A stretch of DNA of 64,000 bases from Macrostomum hystrix (GCA_950097015.1 CATNEN010000003.1:1116001-1180000), one strand, 5' to 3'. Numbered from the stretch's first letter, positions 47,828-59,059 are shown. Translations and numbers: made by a program. The notes: generated from the sequence alone by a model not told the origin.

Positions 47828-50800
47828 CTAATACCGGTACCGCCTAAAAGTGCACCCGTCGGATTCATAGTGTCCAGTCGCCTCAAGTAGCCAGGCTTGA
47901 TCATCGTCGCTGTCATCGGAACAGCTGGATGACGGCGGGCTGCCGTTCACGGATATTCTAACCACGGAGACGAAGTTCGCTGGCTTTGCCTGCAAACAAT
48001 TATTATTCAATACAGTGAATACGAATATTGTGATCGGAGTAACATAAATTTTAAAAGCCGAAGTTTTATTCGAAGATTCATGAAACTCAAGCTCGAATGG
48101 ATCAACGTTTTACAATCAAATAGGTGTGCACCCACCTGCCGTGTGTAAATGTGCGGGACAGTCACTACACACTGATCTGGAAGATGCTACTTGATGGGGG
48201 ATTTCCGATGAATCAAGTGAGTCGAAATGTGTACGACAAAGTGCTCAAAAACTGTCAGTTGAGACCATTTTTTAGATGCAATATACTTTTTGAGAAGTCT
48301 GACAGTTCCTAAGGTCAATGACGCCTCCAAATAGTCTAAAGATTCTGAAAAGCGGTTTGCGTCAGTAGCGTCCTTAGTACCTTAGAGGCTGCTGTAAGTT
48401 CTGTAACATGGCTCAAATATGGCTCAAAAGGGAGCTTTTGGTGGGGTCTCAGATGTTTTATGGTTTATGGCTGACAAAATTTCTCAAAATAGTCTGTAGC
48501 GTCTCTAGTGTCTCAAAAGATACTTGAAGTAACCTGGCTTGATATTTTCGACTTTTGATAAAAACTTTAATGCCAATGCTATCGGAATCCAAGGGTATCG
48601 AGAGACGCTTGAAACTATTTAATGCGCAAGTAGCGCTTCGGATTCCCCAGTATACTAACCACCCCACGAATGTACACTAGCCGATACCCTGAAAACCCCA
48701 CCGCGAATTTTAGCTGTAGCGTTTCGACGGAGCAGGGTTTTGAGACCATTCTGAGAATTGGTACGCCATTGTGCTTGAGATTTCGTACTCAAAAGCTGCC
48801 GTAGCGGCTTGATCAAAACTCCTGACACTTCAGAAGCAACAGCACCTTTTGAGCCGCACTTACTGCTGGTTGGGTTCATCAGGCTTGTCACTCCAGGTTC
48901 TATAGTCAGAACTGCATGATTCACGATAAACACGCGAAATTGCATGTGATATAAACAAGGATGAATTATAACAACGAAATTTGCATTGCCTGGACCACTA
49001 CAGCTTGCAAGTTTATCCGCTAGTTGATAAGTTTATGCCTCGGACAGGCAGTGTAAAAGCATTTCGCGCACTGCTGCTGTTGCAAAGCATCACAAAATTA
49101 TAATCTGCATGCCTCTCACCTGCGCCACGTGCTGATTATCGCGCTGATTGCTGTCGCTGATGGAGACAGGCACGTAGTGCAACTCCGTGCTGCAGGTAGT
49201 TTCCGCCGCAGCCATCAGCTGCGTGGAGCTCTTCCGGTCACGCGACCTGACATGAGTGCTAGCTGTGCCAGCTGCCCCGCGCCTCACCACCGGAAGTATG
49301 CAGACCCAGATGCTGCAGCCGATGGCTGCCAGAGCTGCCAGAACGATGCCAATTGATAGCAGCACATATATTGTTGGCAGTCCATTTCCTGTTGAATCGG
49401 CTGGTGTTGGAAGTTTAGCACGCTAGAATGCACTTTTGTGATTTCAGATTAAATATTTCTAATAAAGCTATTTTGAATTTAAGTGTTGCAGCCTGTGGTA
49501 CTCGTAATTTGCGGGTCAGAACGGTCTTTTGGCTGGTGCACCCGACAGGATTAGTTTTTTAACCGACATAGTAAATTCGCACATGTTAAATATATCGAAT
49601 GGGAATACCAAATTTCAAGCAGAAACCTGATAAAAAATTAGCGGTCTTAAACTATTTAAAATGATAAACTGTTTCAGAGTTCGAAAAGGCTGGACGAGAT
49701 TAGACTTACCCCGCTCGCCAACCGCCTTCACCCGGGGCCCTGGGTTGCACTCAGTTTGGTAAAACACCTGCTCTTCAGAGAATGTCTGGCGCACAGAGCA
49801 GCAGACGGGGCAGATTGAGCAGTTGCTGGAATCCAGTTGCAGCATTCCATGCCAGATGCCGCTTCCTTTGTCTTCCATGTCTGCGATGCGTCCTGCCGCG
49901 GAGCAGTTCACAACAGACACTGGCAAGCGCGAGGGACCTCGCACCAATGCTCTGATGATGAGCTGGCGATTGCTGAATTCCCCTGACAAGCTGGCTATGC
50001 TGGCCTTGTCCCCGTTACCTTGACGAAAACAGGCAGTGACAGTTAAACGTTAAACAGGCAGTGCACCAATTGCAGTCACATGCAACTCATGCTCAATTGC
50101 AGTCACATGCAACTCATGCTCAATTGCAGTCACATTCAACTCATGCTCAATTGCAGTCACATGCAACTCATGCTCAATTGTAGTCATATGCAACTCATGC
50201 TCAATTGCAGTCACATGCAACTCATGCTCAATTGCAGTCTCATGCAACTCATGCTCAATTGCAGTCACATGCAACTCATGCTCAATTGCAGTCACATGCA
50301 ACTCATGCTCAATTGCAGTCACATTCAACTCATGCTCAATTGCAGTCACATGCAACTCATGCTCAATTGCAGTCACATTCAACTCATGCTCAATTGCAGT
50401 CACATGCAACTCATGCTCAATTGCAGTCACATTCAACTCATGCTCAATTGCAGTCACATTCAACTCATGCTCAATTGCAGTCACATGCAACTCATGCTCA
50501 ATTGTAGTCATATGCAACTCATGCTCAATTGCAGTCTCATGCAGCTCATGCTCAATTGCAGTCACATGCAACTCATGCTCAATTGCAGTCACATGCAGCT
50601 CATGCTCAATCGTTTGGCAAATGCTACGTGCTCAATGTTTTTCCTCGGAATTTGACATCAGAAAAAAATTATAAAAACCATCTTGTCACTTTAACTAGAA
50701 GCTTCGAAATGAGCTGCAGGGAGCAGAGCTCGCCGGCTCACCGAACACGGCTGGACTCGCTCTGGAATCGCTCTCAGAGTCCGGGTAGACAACTCCGGAC

Positions 50801-53156
50801 TGGTTGACGCTGCACCGAACTTTCCAGCCACCTGGAGCCATGGCTTCGCTCACCTGCAGTTCGTGTGTGCTGTTGAACTCGCCTTGCTGAAATGGGAGTG
50901 CGTTGTACACAGTTTGAGTCGGGCTTCTCAAAGCTGCTCATTGCAGTGCTCAGCACTCACTTTGACGTTCAGAAGCAGCACAGGTGGGGCACCTGTCAGC
51001 AGCTCCAGCCAGCAGGTGTGGCTCACATTCCAGATGCTGCACTGGCTGGAGGTCACAGAGATGTTCCTGGTCTCTCCCACCTGCCAGTGACGACTCGGGC
51101 CCAGGTGGATGGCCGTCAGGCACGGATCTGTGGGTGAAGATTGGTCGAGCTCTTTAGTTTAAAATCTCGCTTTTTCAAAGCTGAGGGACTTGAAAGTGCT
51201 CACTACTGTTACTTTTAGGAATAGAACTTCGTGTGTGAGACTTGAGTTTGAATTTTCATTTATTTACGAACACGAAGCTCATAAGACCAGAGTTGGTGAA
51301 CTCACCGCTGACGTCTGAAACATTGTACTGCTTAACCACTGCAGTGCCTGACGAGCAGACGATCTCAGCATTCGCATCGGCGGCCGACACGTTGAATTTG
51401 AACTCTGACTCAACTCTGATGAGAGTTCGGTATTTGCTATCGAGCACCTTGAGCTGATTCTGAAATGGTTGTTGCTTCAGTGCCTGCAGTTTTGTGAGTG
51501 GCTGCATCAATATCAGAGCAATTTACCCAGCCAGCAATGCTCAGATTTCTCTGAGATTCCAGCGTCCTGATGAAGCAGCGATGCTGGAACTCTGGAAGCG
51601 AGTCTGTGAAGACGCGAACCGCTGCAGGAAATCCCGCAACCAGGACTGGAGAGACGGATAGACTCAGCTGAGTAGGCAGGACTGCAGTGTAGAAAATATT
51701 GAGGGGTGATAAAACTGATCAATTCCTCAAGAACGAAGCCACAGAGCTTCAGTACCATCGAGCAGCAGCAGCTTCTCAAGCAGAACTGGTCCTTCTCTGT
51801 CCCAGCCGCACTGCAGCAGCATGCCGTGGTCTTGGAGAAGAAGAGCCAGCTTGAGTTTGTGAGTCCACATCCCGCCTGCCATCTCCTCAGAGCCAAGCTG
51901 CAGAGGACGGATCAGGCAAGCAATGGGCCTCTTTATTCATGCGGAAATCACAGGCCTCACAGAGGCAACTCACGTGTTGAAATACGTTTGCGGAGCTCGT
52001 TCTGCCAGCGTCCTGAAGCCAGCAAACCGGCTGCCTGTTGCCGCAGCTGTTCAGGTAGAGTTCGATGGCGTCTTCATTAGAAATCAAGCCGTAGCGGCTG
52101 TACAGGTGCTTCCCTGACAGCGACCGATTCAACTGCATCAGGGGGTGACGGCCTGAAGGGACAATGGAACAGACTTATTTGTTTCAATAGTGCTGCTCAT
52201 CGAATAATGCTATAGTGAAACAATTATCAAACCAGAGACCTGAGACAGACACTGCCTGCCAGCTCAGCGGCCTCCAACTGCTCATGCGAAGGAAGGAGAC
52301 AGGTGTCTGAAAAAACAGGCCACGAATTTCTAATCAGAGTGACTGGGAGAAATGAATAATTAGCTCACACCTCAGCGTCACTGCCTCCGAGCTGCCTCCA
52401 GCGGTCGCTGCTGTTGAAGGCCTCCCAGCTGGCGCGGCACGGATCCTCCAGCTGCAGCTCTAGCGGGAGGCTCGCAGCTCCGACCGCCGACACGGGCGAG
52501 CCGACCGCACCTGCTGCCTGCCACTGGTCATCTGCAACACGAGTGCCATGCTGACAGACTGACTGTCTCAGACTGAATGTCTCAGACTGACTGTCTCAGA
52601 CTGACTGTCTCAGACTGACTGTCTCAGACTGACTGTCTCAGACTGACTGTCTCAGACTGACTGTCTCAGACTGACTGTCTCAGACTGACTGTCTCAGACT
52701 GACTGTCTCAGCATCGGTCATGAGAACAAATGAAGGTCAGCGTCACTCACCCCAGCCTCGCATGCTCACCCGATCCAGCACCATCGGCTGCCTCAGCTGC
52801 ATCACAAGCCACCGAGGCCCGGACTGCACAGCAGCTGGGAATCGGTTTGTCTCCGACCGGCCATTCTGCCCCCGCTGGCAGTCACCGCCCGGCTGCCAGG
52901 TTCGCACAATGTCGGTGAGTCCGACTGTGACTTTTTGTGAGCAATAGGTATTAAATGTTTTTTGCATTACATTTCATCTGTATTAAATGTGTATTTTTAT
53001 AATGCCTCGTAACTCTTATCCTGTCTCTGGCTCACCTGTGCGAGTTACACTCGAGCAGTCAGTAGCGGAATCCAATTTCTTCAGCGAGGATAATAGAAGT
53101 AGAAAGCACAGGAGCACGTTTAGGCTGGTGTGAAAGCATTGCCTTAGCAGCATCAT
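47828..53156 (-). CDS. Receptor-like gene B2: discoidin-like, Ig-like repeats, single-pass membrane protein
   Basis: Thirteen exons join in phase: 53036-53156, 52751-52924, 52371-52531, 52240-52306, 51974-52152, 51756-51897, 51527-51681, 51306-51459, 50961-51127, 50742-50886, 49710-50018, 49120-49388 and 47828-47989, giving 734 aa. The signal peptide is MMLLRQCFHTSLNVLLCFLL. The discoidin-like module has PRWLVMQLRQPMVLDRV. The Ig-like exons pair one to one with B1 and share phases (HGMLLQC, FNVSAAD...IVC, CSIWNVSHTCWL, VRCSVNQSG). An extra exon at 49710-50018 is cysteine-rich (CSICPVCCSV). The membrane helix is at about 598-622. The tail carries LHYVPV around Tyr663, matching the ITIM consensus, and an acidic serine-rich end with ATGHYESDGCT, shared with B1. 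Confidence 0.75.
48010..49119. other. Last intron of B2
   Basis: About 1.1 kb between the membrane exon and the tail exon. No repeat array or element is recognised. Short ORFs here have no support. Confidence 0.5.
50065..50612. repeat. 27-bp minisatellite in an intron of B2
   Basis: About 20 copies of a 27-bp unit (CAGTCACATGCAACTCATGC followed by TCAATTG). Because 27 is divisible by three, all frames stay open on both strands, giving long but spurious ORFs. It lies between the exons at 50742-50886 and 49710-50018. Confidence 0.95.
52390..52913. repeat. Block shared nearly identically with B1
   Basis: Matches 31158-31867, covering exons 2-3 and their intron. The copies differ mainly in the number of 14-bp units (array at 52555-52712). 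Confidence 0.8.
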
Positions 53157-53879
53157 GTTTCCAGTTTGCACTGATTTCTCATTCTCGAAATATGGTTTTG
53201 GGCGCATTATGTATGAAGCAAGTGAAAGGCTGCGTACGTTCAATATTTTTCAGACTGAGGTTGCGCATATTTGCTTCGATGGAGGTACAAGGTAGTTGAT
53301 AGATGTTTGTTAGATTTTGTCCTATCAGGTTCACCCAAACTGCCTCATAAGGGGCTGGAACACTCCATGGTGCATTAATTCAATGACCACTTATTTCAAC
53401 ATCTAATAAATGTACTCAAAAACGAGTTACAAAGTGGCAGTGTGAAAGAGCCTTTCGTGCGGAGATTACGTCTGGTCAAACAGTGGCTTGTTGCTTTTAG
53501 GGAAAAATGAGTCCGTACTTTTAAGCTTACGTATCCTTAAGTTTAAACTTAACAATAGAAAATATAAAAGTATATAAAATACCCACATTCTTGTTTTTTT
53601 CTGAATCTAAAAATTTTCGCTGTTTCCGAAACTACTTTAATCGGAAAACACCAGCATCATCGAGATATTCAACGGTTCTCGTCGGAGGGTCTGGTGTCAA
53701 GAAAAACAAATATAGGCATATTTTTCTGCTCAAAATTTTTGATTGACTACTCGTAGTTTGGATTGATAAAATAGATTTTTTGCATTTTTAACCCATTCTA
53801 TGGTTTCGACTTACATGTTTATACTTGCAATGCTACTTGCTCTTGTCACCGGGGTCTTCGACAAGAATCACTGAATATC
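53157..53879. other. Upstream region of B2
   Basis: AT-rich sequence 5' of the B2 start codon. No core promoter element or other gene is seen. Confidence 0.3.
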
Positions 53880-56260
53880 GAGACTCACAAGGCTTTGAAA
53901 ATTAGTTCATCGTAAAGGGCGGATATTTCGATCCATGTGGAGGACTTTCACGAAAATCGATCATTCGGTTTGGGATCAGCAAATCTAGGCGGTCGAGATG
54001 GTCGTAGTTGGTAACCATGACCGAGCGCTGTGGTTGGCAGATATCTTTGACAATACGAGCGTACTGGCATGGAGTCGGATAACTTCAGGCGAGTCAATTT
54101 ACTGAAGAGTCAGCGTGACCTTGCCAGAGTCGACCACTGAGGTGAGGCATGAGTAGGCAAATATTTGGTGCGTTCGGAGTTACTTGACTGGAGGCCAAAA
54201 AGCTGACAAGCGTCTTCGCGGACATAGGTTCGATTGCTACACCAGTATCGAGCAGCAAGCGCACCATTAACTCGAGATCTCCCCCAGAGCTTAGCAGAAT
54301 CGCCTTTGCAACGGGCAGTACGACAGTCGCTTGGCTCTGGGATGAAAATTGGGAAAACTCACTGCTGCTGCGAATGACTGGTCAAATTTGAGTCAATTTG
54401 AGTTAAGCACGCAGTACTCTGAGTTGTTTCTCTTATCGTTTCAATGTTTAAGTTCTCAATTTGATAATTAAAGCGGGTTGAGCATCGTGCGAAAGAGGCT
54501 GAGAAGACAGTCAAGCATCGGTCCTTCTGGAGAGAGGTTTTTTAGACTTTGTAGTTAGACCGTCCTTTGCATTCGATTGATTAGTAGCTGTGTAAATGCT
54601 AAAGTGATGATTGCCAGGCTCGCACCGGCGGGACACCACCTGTGAGTTATGAGTCAGACCGGGCTAACGTCACAGGATTCTGCCAAAACGCTTGACCACG
54701 GTTGGCGACGCAGTTCCTCAGGAACGACACCAGGGCAACATCGGAACCACTGATGCCCCAAAACCATCCTGCCCCGCCGCAACTTATGTAAACACTAGAG
54801 TGGTTACTCCTCTACATGCCATTGTCGACAAGCTGGAGCGCGCCCTGCTTGGCACTGGTTTCGCTCTCTCGCTCTTCCTCAACATAGACGGCGCCTTCTA
54901 AATTGTGCTTTTCGAAGCCTTTAAGCGTGCCCTGGAGTACCGGGCCGCGCACGAGCACCTCACCCGCTGGATCATGATCTCTCACCGAACTGACTGCCAC
55001 CTCGCACCTGCTTGGCCACTCTCACTCTGTGGAAGTCCAGAAGGGAGGCCCGTAGGTGGCGTTCTTAGTCCGATCCTTTGGAACCTTGTCATGGATGAGC
55101 ATCACTGACCCGGACCCGGTCCAGAAAATACTGACGATGTTACCGCCACGGTGGCCGGACCGTCACCCATGGTCCTTAGAGACCTTCTGCAAGCTTTTAT
55201 CCACCGTGCCGAGCGCTGGACTCATTGCTGCGTCCTCAAACTCTCTAGTCGAAGACCGTTTTCATCATTTTCACCAGCAAACGAAACTGGAGGATTGAGC
55301 CTCTTCTTCTCTATTACAAAGCCATAGCCATGGAGAAGCAAACTAGATGTTTAGGTGTTATCCTCGACCACAGGTTGAGCTGGACAACTCACGTCAAATT
55401 CAAAATCGCTCTCCCGACGCTCGCGCAGATCCGCAGAGCCTTTGGTGCTTACCTGGGGCCTCACCCTCCGCCGTCTCTGGTGGATCTACACGAACATTGT
55501 AAGACTGGCCATATCTTTTGCCGGCTTCATTTGGAATAGTGCCCTGGAGATCCAAGGCCCTAAGCAAGGTGCAGGGCCGTGCTTGTCGAGCCATCATGAG
55601 TGCGGCACCCTCCACCCCCTTCGCAAGTATGAATACTTTCCTGGACAGCTTACGGGATCTGGACGCAGCAGGTCTCAAAATTCTCACAGACGGAATTCCG
55701 TCGACGATGTGCGCACCGCTAAAATTCAAAATCAGCATCACGCCTCGCCAGGAAGTGCGTGATCACAGCCACAGCCCCTTGAAGTACACTGCTTCACCGA
55801 CGGTTAGCAAATCAACTGTCTCTGGTTTCGGCTATTGCATTATGCCATGGAGGGAGAACTGTGGCGACCTTCTCCCAGCACACCGGCAGAAGCTGCGGAT
55901 CAATCAAAATATCCACGGAGCAGAAATCAGATGCAGAAGCGAGTTTAGAAATTGTTAAGGTGCTTGTTTCCTCTTCAAAGTCTCGAGAGCGCAGCTTCTG
56001 TGAAGTATTCATGCCAGCTTTTTTTACATGAAAAACAGATGTCCATCTTGTTTTTTAGACACTCTAGAAGAGCCTCAATAGAATCGATGTCGTTGCGTGC
56101 GAGGTTGGCTGAGCGGTGCAATTGGAGTCGAATTTCAGTTGGGCAGCGACGCAGCAGAGATGGAAGCAGCAGAGCCTCATACGGAGCGCTGCTAAATTAT
56201 CGCGAATGCGCTGTAAAATGTAACGAAAATGAGAGATTAAAAAAGAGCAATGAGCAAAAA
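53880..56260 (-). mobile_element. BEL/Pao-type LTR element relic, split by a LINE
   Basis: On the minus strand, 56010-56190 reads as a gag-like segment (LLLPSLLRRCPTEIRLQL, then a leucine-rich ALLECLKNKMD). 54106-54345 reads as a protease-like domain (TVVLPVAKAILL, then the active-site string RLLLDTGVAIEPMSAKTL), resembling the BEL/Pao aspartic protease. A further piece at 53890-54060 has DLLIPNRMIDF. Order and strand fit one element: gag upstream, protease downstream. The interval between them holds a plus-strand LINE. No reverse transcriptase or LTR was found. Confidence 0.5.
54690..55960 (+). mobile_element. Degenerate LINE (jockey/R1/I-like) with RNase H remnant
   Basis: Plus-strand frames hold the catalytic-strand block SLFLNIDGAF near 54875, the block GRPVGGVLSPILWNLVMDE near 55045-55100, the thumb block TRCLGVILDHRLSW near 55343, and a short RNase-H-like piece (SGFGYCIMPW) near 55822. 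Stops and frame changes are frequent and the FADD-type box is lost. It lies between the gag-like and protease-like pieces of the BEL/Pao relic. Confidence 0.65.
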
Positions 56261-56940
56261 CACGTCTCGCAGGAAATTTAAATAGAAAGTTGAAAAATCA
56301 CGCAAAAAGTAAGAAAATCTCATTATACAGAGTAGATGGTTCATCAATTTAGTTCAGGAATCCCTGAAGAATTTTGACCGCGTTGATGAGACCGGGAGCT
56401 TCATACTCTCAATACTTTTTGGATGTGGCACTAAGCAAGAATGTAAGGAGGCTCGACGCAATCGCTTACACCCGGGCGCACTGTATTCGCTGTCTTTCTC
56501 TCGTTCTCATCTGTGTAAGACGACATGAACAAGGATATGATATTGATACCGGCTGCAGTATGTGGCCTTGATGAATCAGAGAGGCATGGAGACAGCTCAG
56601 GAAGAACCACAGGAAGGAAGTGCTATATATCTGACATGCGAATCAAAAGTGGCATCACAGGCTACAGGCATAGATTAGCTTCATTAGTGCGATTTGCAAA
56701 TCGATAATTAACGACACAATATATGAAGTCGTTTTACAACTCTAATATTGTCGACTTGCAGTAGTTCATAATTCTAGATACATACTCAAAAGTATCTCCA
56801 GCCACATGATGCAGTTCATGAGTTTATCAGTTGTCTGCAAGAAAACCACGTACCTTTGTCTGAAGTTGGTACGAATATGAAAAAATTGGCGGAAAAGTCT
56901 TCAAGAGCGACTTCAAGGCCCTGTGCCATGGCCAAGGCTG
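56261..56940. other. Spacer, no gene recognised
   Basis: Unique sequence with short ORFs lacking recognisable features. Its right end carries the promoter-like elements of the TBP-like gene. Confidence 0.3.
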
Positions 56941-56943
56941 CTG

Positions 56944-56970
56944 ATTGGCTGCGGCTATGGGGCTATAAAA
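56944..56970 (+). promoter_or_regulatory. CCAAT box and TATA box
   Basis: ATTGG (inverted CCAAT) at 56944-56948 and TATAAAA at 56964-56970 lie 47-73 bp upstream of the ATG at 57017. The spacing fits a start of transcription near 56995. Confidence 0.6.
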
Positions 56971-57016
56971 GTAGCTATCTGCAGCAGGCATCGACAATTC
57001 TCTCGACCACCTAAAA

Positions 57017-57560
57017 ATGGCCTCGACAATTCGCGTGACCGGAGCCGATCTGGCGACACGGATGGATCTGCTTCAGCTGGCAAATCTCCTCACTCTGCAT
57101 CTGTCTCAGTACCGCCACACATCGCCTGATTCATCTTCGAACCCAATTGCCATGGTGATGGAGGTGAAGGGCACGATTAAGGGCGGAGCACGGCAGCATC
57201 GAGTGACCGCGCTGGTGTACCCGACCGGGCAAGTGTCCGTCTGTGGAGCCAGAAGCTTCGAGGAAGCTAATGGAGGAGACGGAGAAGATTTTGCGACTGA
57301 GTGCGAACTTCTTGCGATTGCCCAGTCTGCCCCAGGTTCGCATCAAGACCATTACCTTTACGACAACTTTTGACCCTGGACCACATCCACTTCGGTTGGC
57401 CACATCGGGAAACATTCGAGCCGGAGCTGTTTAATGGATTTGCATTTGAGTTTTCTGCTTCCATAAAATTAATTCTCTCGCAGCGTGGCCGAGGCTCAGA
57501 CTGCAGCTGATGCTCTCTCCCATGTTTTGTGTTCAGATCAAACATCTGAACCTAATTTGC
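57017..57560 (+). pseudogene. TATA-binding-protein-like gene, intronless, frameshifted
   Basis: The first frame encodes NPIAMVMEVKG and RVTALVYPTGQVSVCGARS, matching the first repeat of TBP (the NP...AVIMRI and TALIFSSGKMVCTGAKS regions). After a one-base shift near 57255 the next frame gives EASRKLMEETEKILRL, and QVRIKTITFTTTFD follows. After a second shift near 57365 come LTLDHIHFG and FEPELFNGFAFEFS, matching the YEPELFPGL region of the second repeat. A third shift may affect the end near 57475. The DNA-binding saddle is thus recognisable but split over three frames. It is either a pseudogene of a TBP paralogue or an active gene with assembly indels; an intact TATA promoter argues against a simple processed copy. 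Confidence 0.6.
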
Positions 57561-57900
57561 TGGACTCGATCCGAGCTCCTCTGTAGCCTAACAGTAGTGA
57601 GATCTGAATATGCGCCGTGTAAAATTTTCTGATGTATCTTTCCTTTGTCCTTTAATCTGTACAAATAATCATAAAAAACGCAAATGTCACTATTGTGTGT
57701 TTATGCAACAATACAGACGAAAATGTAATAATTGTTTAAAAAAATATTTTTAAAGGCATGCAATATTATGGCCCCCAAGTGATAAAAACATAATCAATAT
57801 TTTGGCTGAGACAAAAATATATGCAAAAATGCATTCATTACGAAGTGCATTAGTCAGTAGCACGCTAATTCTCCGGCTCTCTGACTGCTTTGGATCTAGG
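57561..57900. other. AT-rich spacer
   Basis: No gene, repeat or element is recognised downstream of the TBP-like sequence. Confidence 0.35.
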
Positions 57901-57909
57901 CGGCGTTTA

Positions 57910-58910
57910 ACCTCTGCTTAAACAGCTTGCCAAGCTTCCCAGATATGATCATCCATGCTTGCCATGGTGCGGGCTGTCGTTCAGGCACCGCCATGAGCTG
58001 GTCCAGTGTCAGTGTTGAGGCCTGTTCTTTGCAGTCAGTTGAACTCCATAGCCAGCAAATGGAAGAATTCCTTGTTCCGTGCTTGGCCGACGCCTTTGAA
58101 TCTCCGCTTGCACAGCATGCCAGGCCTCGGGGCGAGGGGGGTCAGCGGCTAACGTCGCTGCCTCGCACTCCAAAGGACGCTAGTTCGATTCACCCTTCAG
58201 GTCACGATTAATTTCGGGACTTGTTGGGGGGGTTTGGACAGTAGCGACCGGCGGAGGTGCACCATATTTCGTGCAATCAAAGCTTGAAAAATAGCTTCGC
58301 TCCTACCTTTCTGTGTGCCTGTTCTGCGTTGTATGAGTTATGTGCGTTGGCGCTGGGGCGTTAGACCTTGCGGGGGGTGGCTGGGGGGGCGGGTGTACAC
58401 CGCTGCGCGCTCATCTGGATTTCCGTCAGCGCGATTGGATAAAGTGTACACTCGTCACCCGCCCACCCCCTGAGGACTGATTTCTATCAGCCTTCCGCCC
58501 CGGCTTGGTCTGCTCTGTGCGTGTGCGGGCCTGGGGTGAGAGGCACTCCGGCTGCCGCCCCCTTCCCCGCTTGGCTTGCTGCTGTGTGTGTGAGGTGCCT
58601 GCTCAGGGGAGGCGGCGCAATGGGCGGCTCTCGCCTAGTTCGCCGGCCTGGGGGCATGCCGTTCCTGTGTTTGTGCGTCAAGTGCCCCAGGCCCCCCTGC
58701 AAAGTAAGTAAGTAAGTATGCCAGGCCTCCCTGTAATCGTCGCACGGTGCTGTCTCTCGATCAAACGAGGCCAGCCTACCGAGCGGCAGCTTTGATACCC
58801 ATTCATCACTGCCTATTGACATCAATTCGCTAGTCAGTCATATTCTCCAAACGCTTCCTCATGCTGGACAGATCCTGCAACTGCTTGATGCTGAGCTCCA
58901 TTCTGGGTAC
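57910..58910 (-). pseudogene. Coding relic interrupted by a SINE
   Basis: On the minus strand, sequence right of the SINE encodes SDEWVSKLPLGRLASFDRET and ends in DDYREAWH. The reading continues left of the SINE as AVQAEIQRRRPSTEQG, then FAGYGVQL, when the SINE and one target-site copy are ignored. A further frame to the left encodes LDQLMAVPERQPAPWQAW and KLGKLFKQRL, which resembles the first part (L-x-x-LA, R-x-x-AP, W-x-A). The family is unknown to me. Frame changes and the insertion indicate a dead sequence. Confidence 0.4.
58129..58717 (+). mobile_element. tRNA-derived SINE with 12-bp target duplication
   Basis: ATGCCAGGCCTC occurs at 58117-58128 and again at 58718-58729. The head (about 58135-58200) is tRNA-like: an A-box-like GGTCAGCGGCTAACG, an anticodon-arm-like TCGCACTCCAAAGGACG and the B box AGTTCGATTC. 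A GC-rich body follows, and the tail is AAGTAAGTAAGTAAGT. The element sits in the coding relic at 57910-58910. Confidence 0.85.
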
Positions 58911-59059
58911 GCTTGGTCGAAACTTTTCGCAGTCCTTGTTCCACTTTCAGATGCTGACAGCGTGTATTACGCCAGACACACAAGCCGAAATATTAATTTT
59001 AACAACTATTTGGACACCATTTTCTTCTTTTACAACTAAAAGTCAACCTAAAACAATCG

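Noticed and set aside
50050-50655. Long ORFs on both strands with a 9-residue repeat
   Set aside because: The 27-bp intronic minisatellite keeps every frame open; the exons of B2 on each side show it is intron.
58135-58200. Functional tRNA gene
   Set aside because: Acceptor stem pairing is not evident, and the tRNA-like part is the head of a SINE bounded by a 12-bp target duplication.
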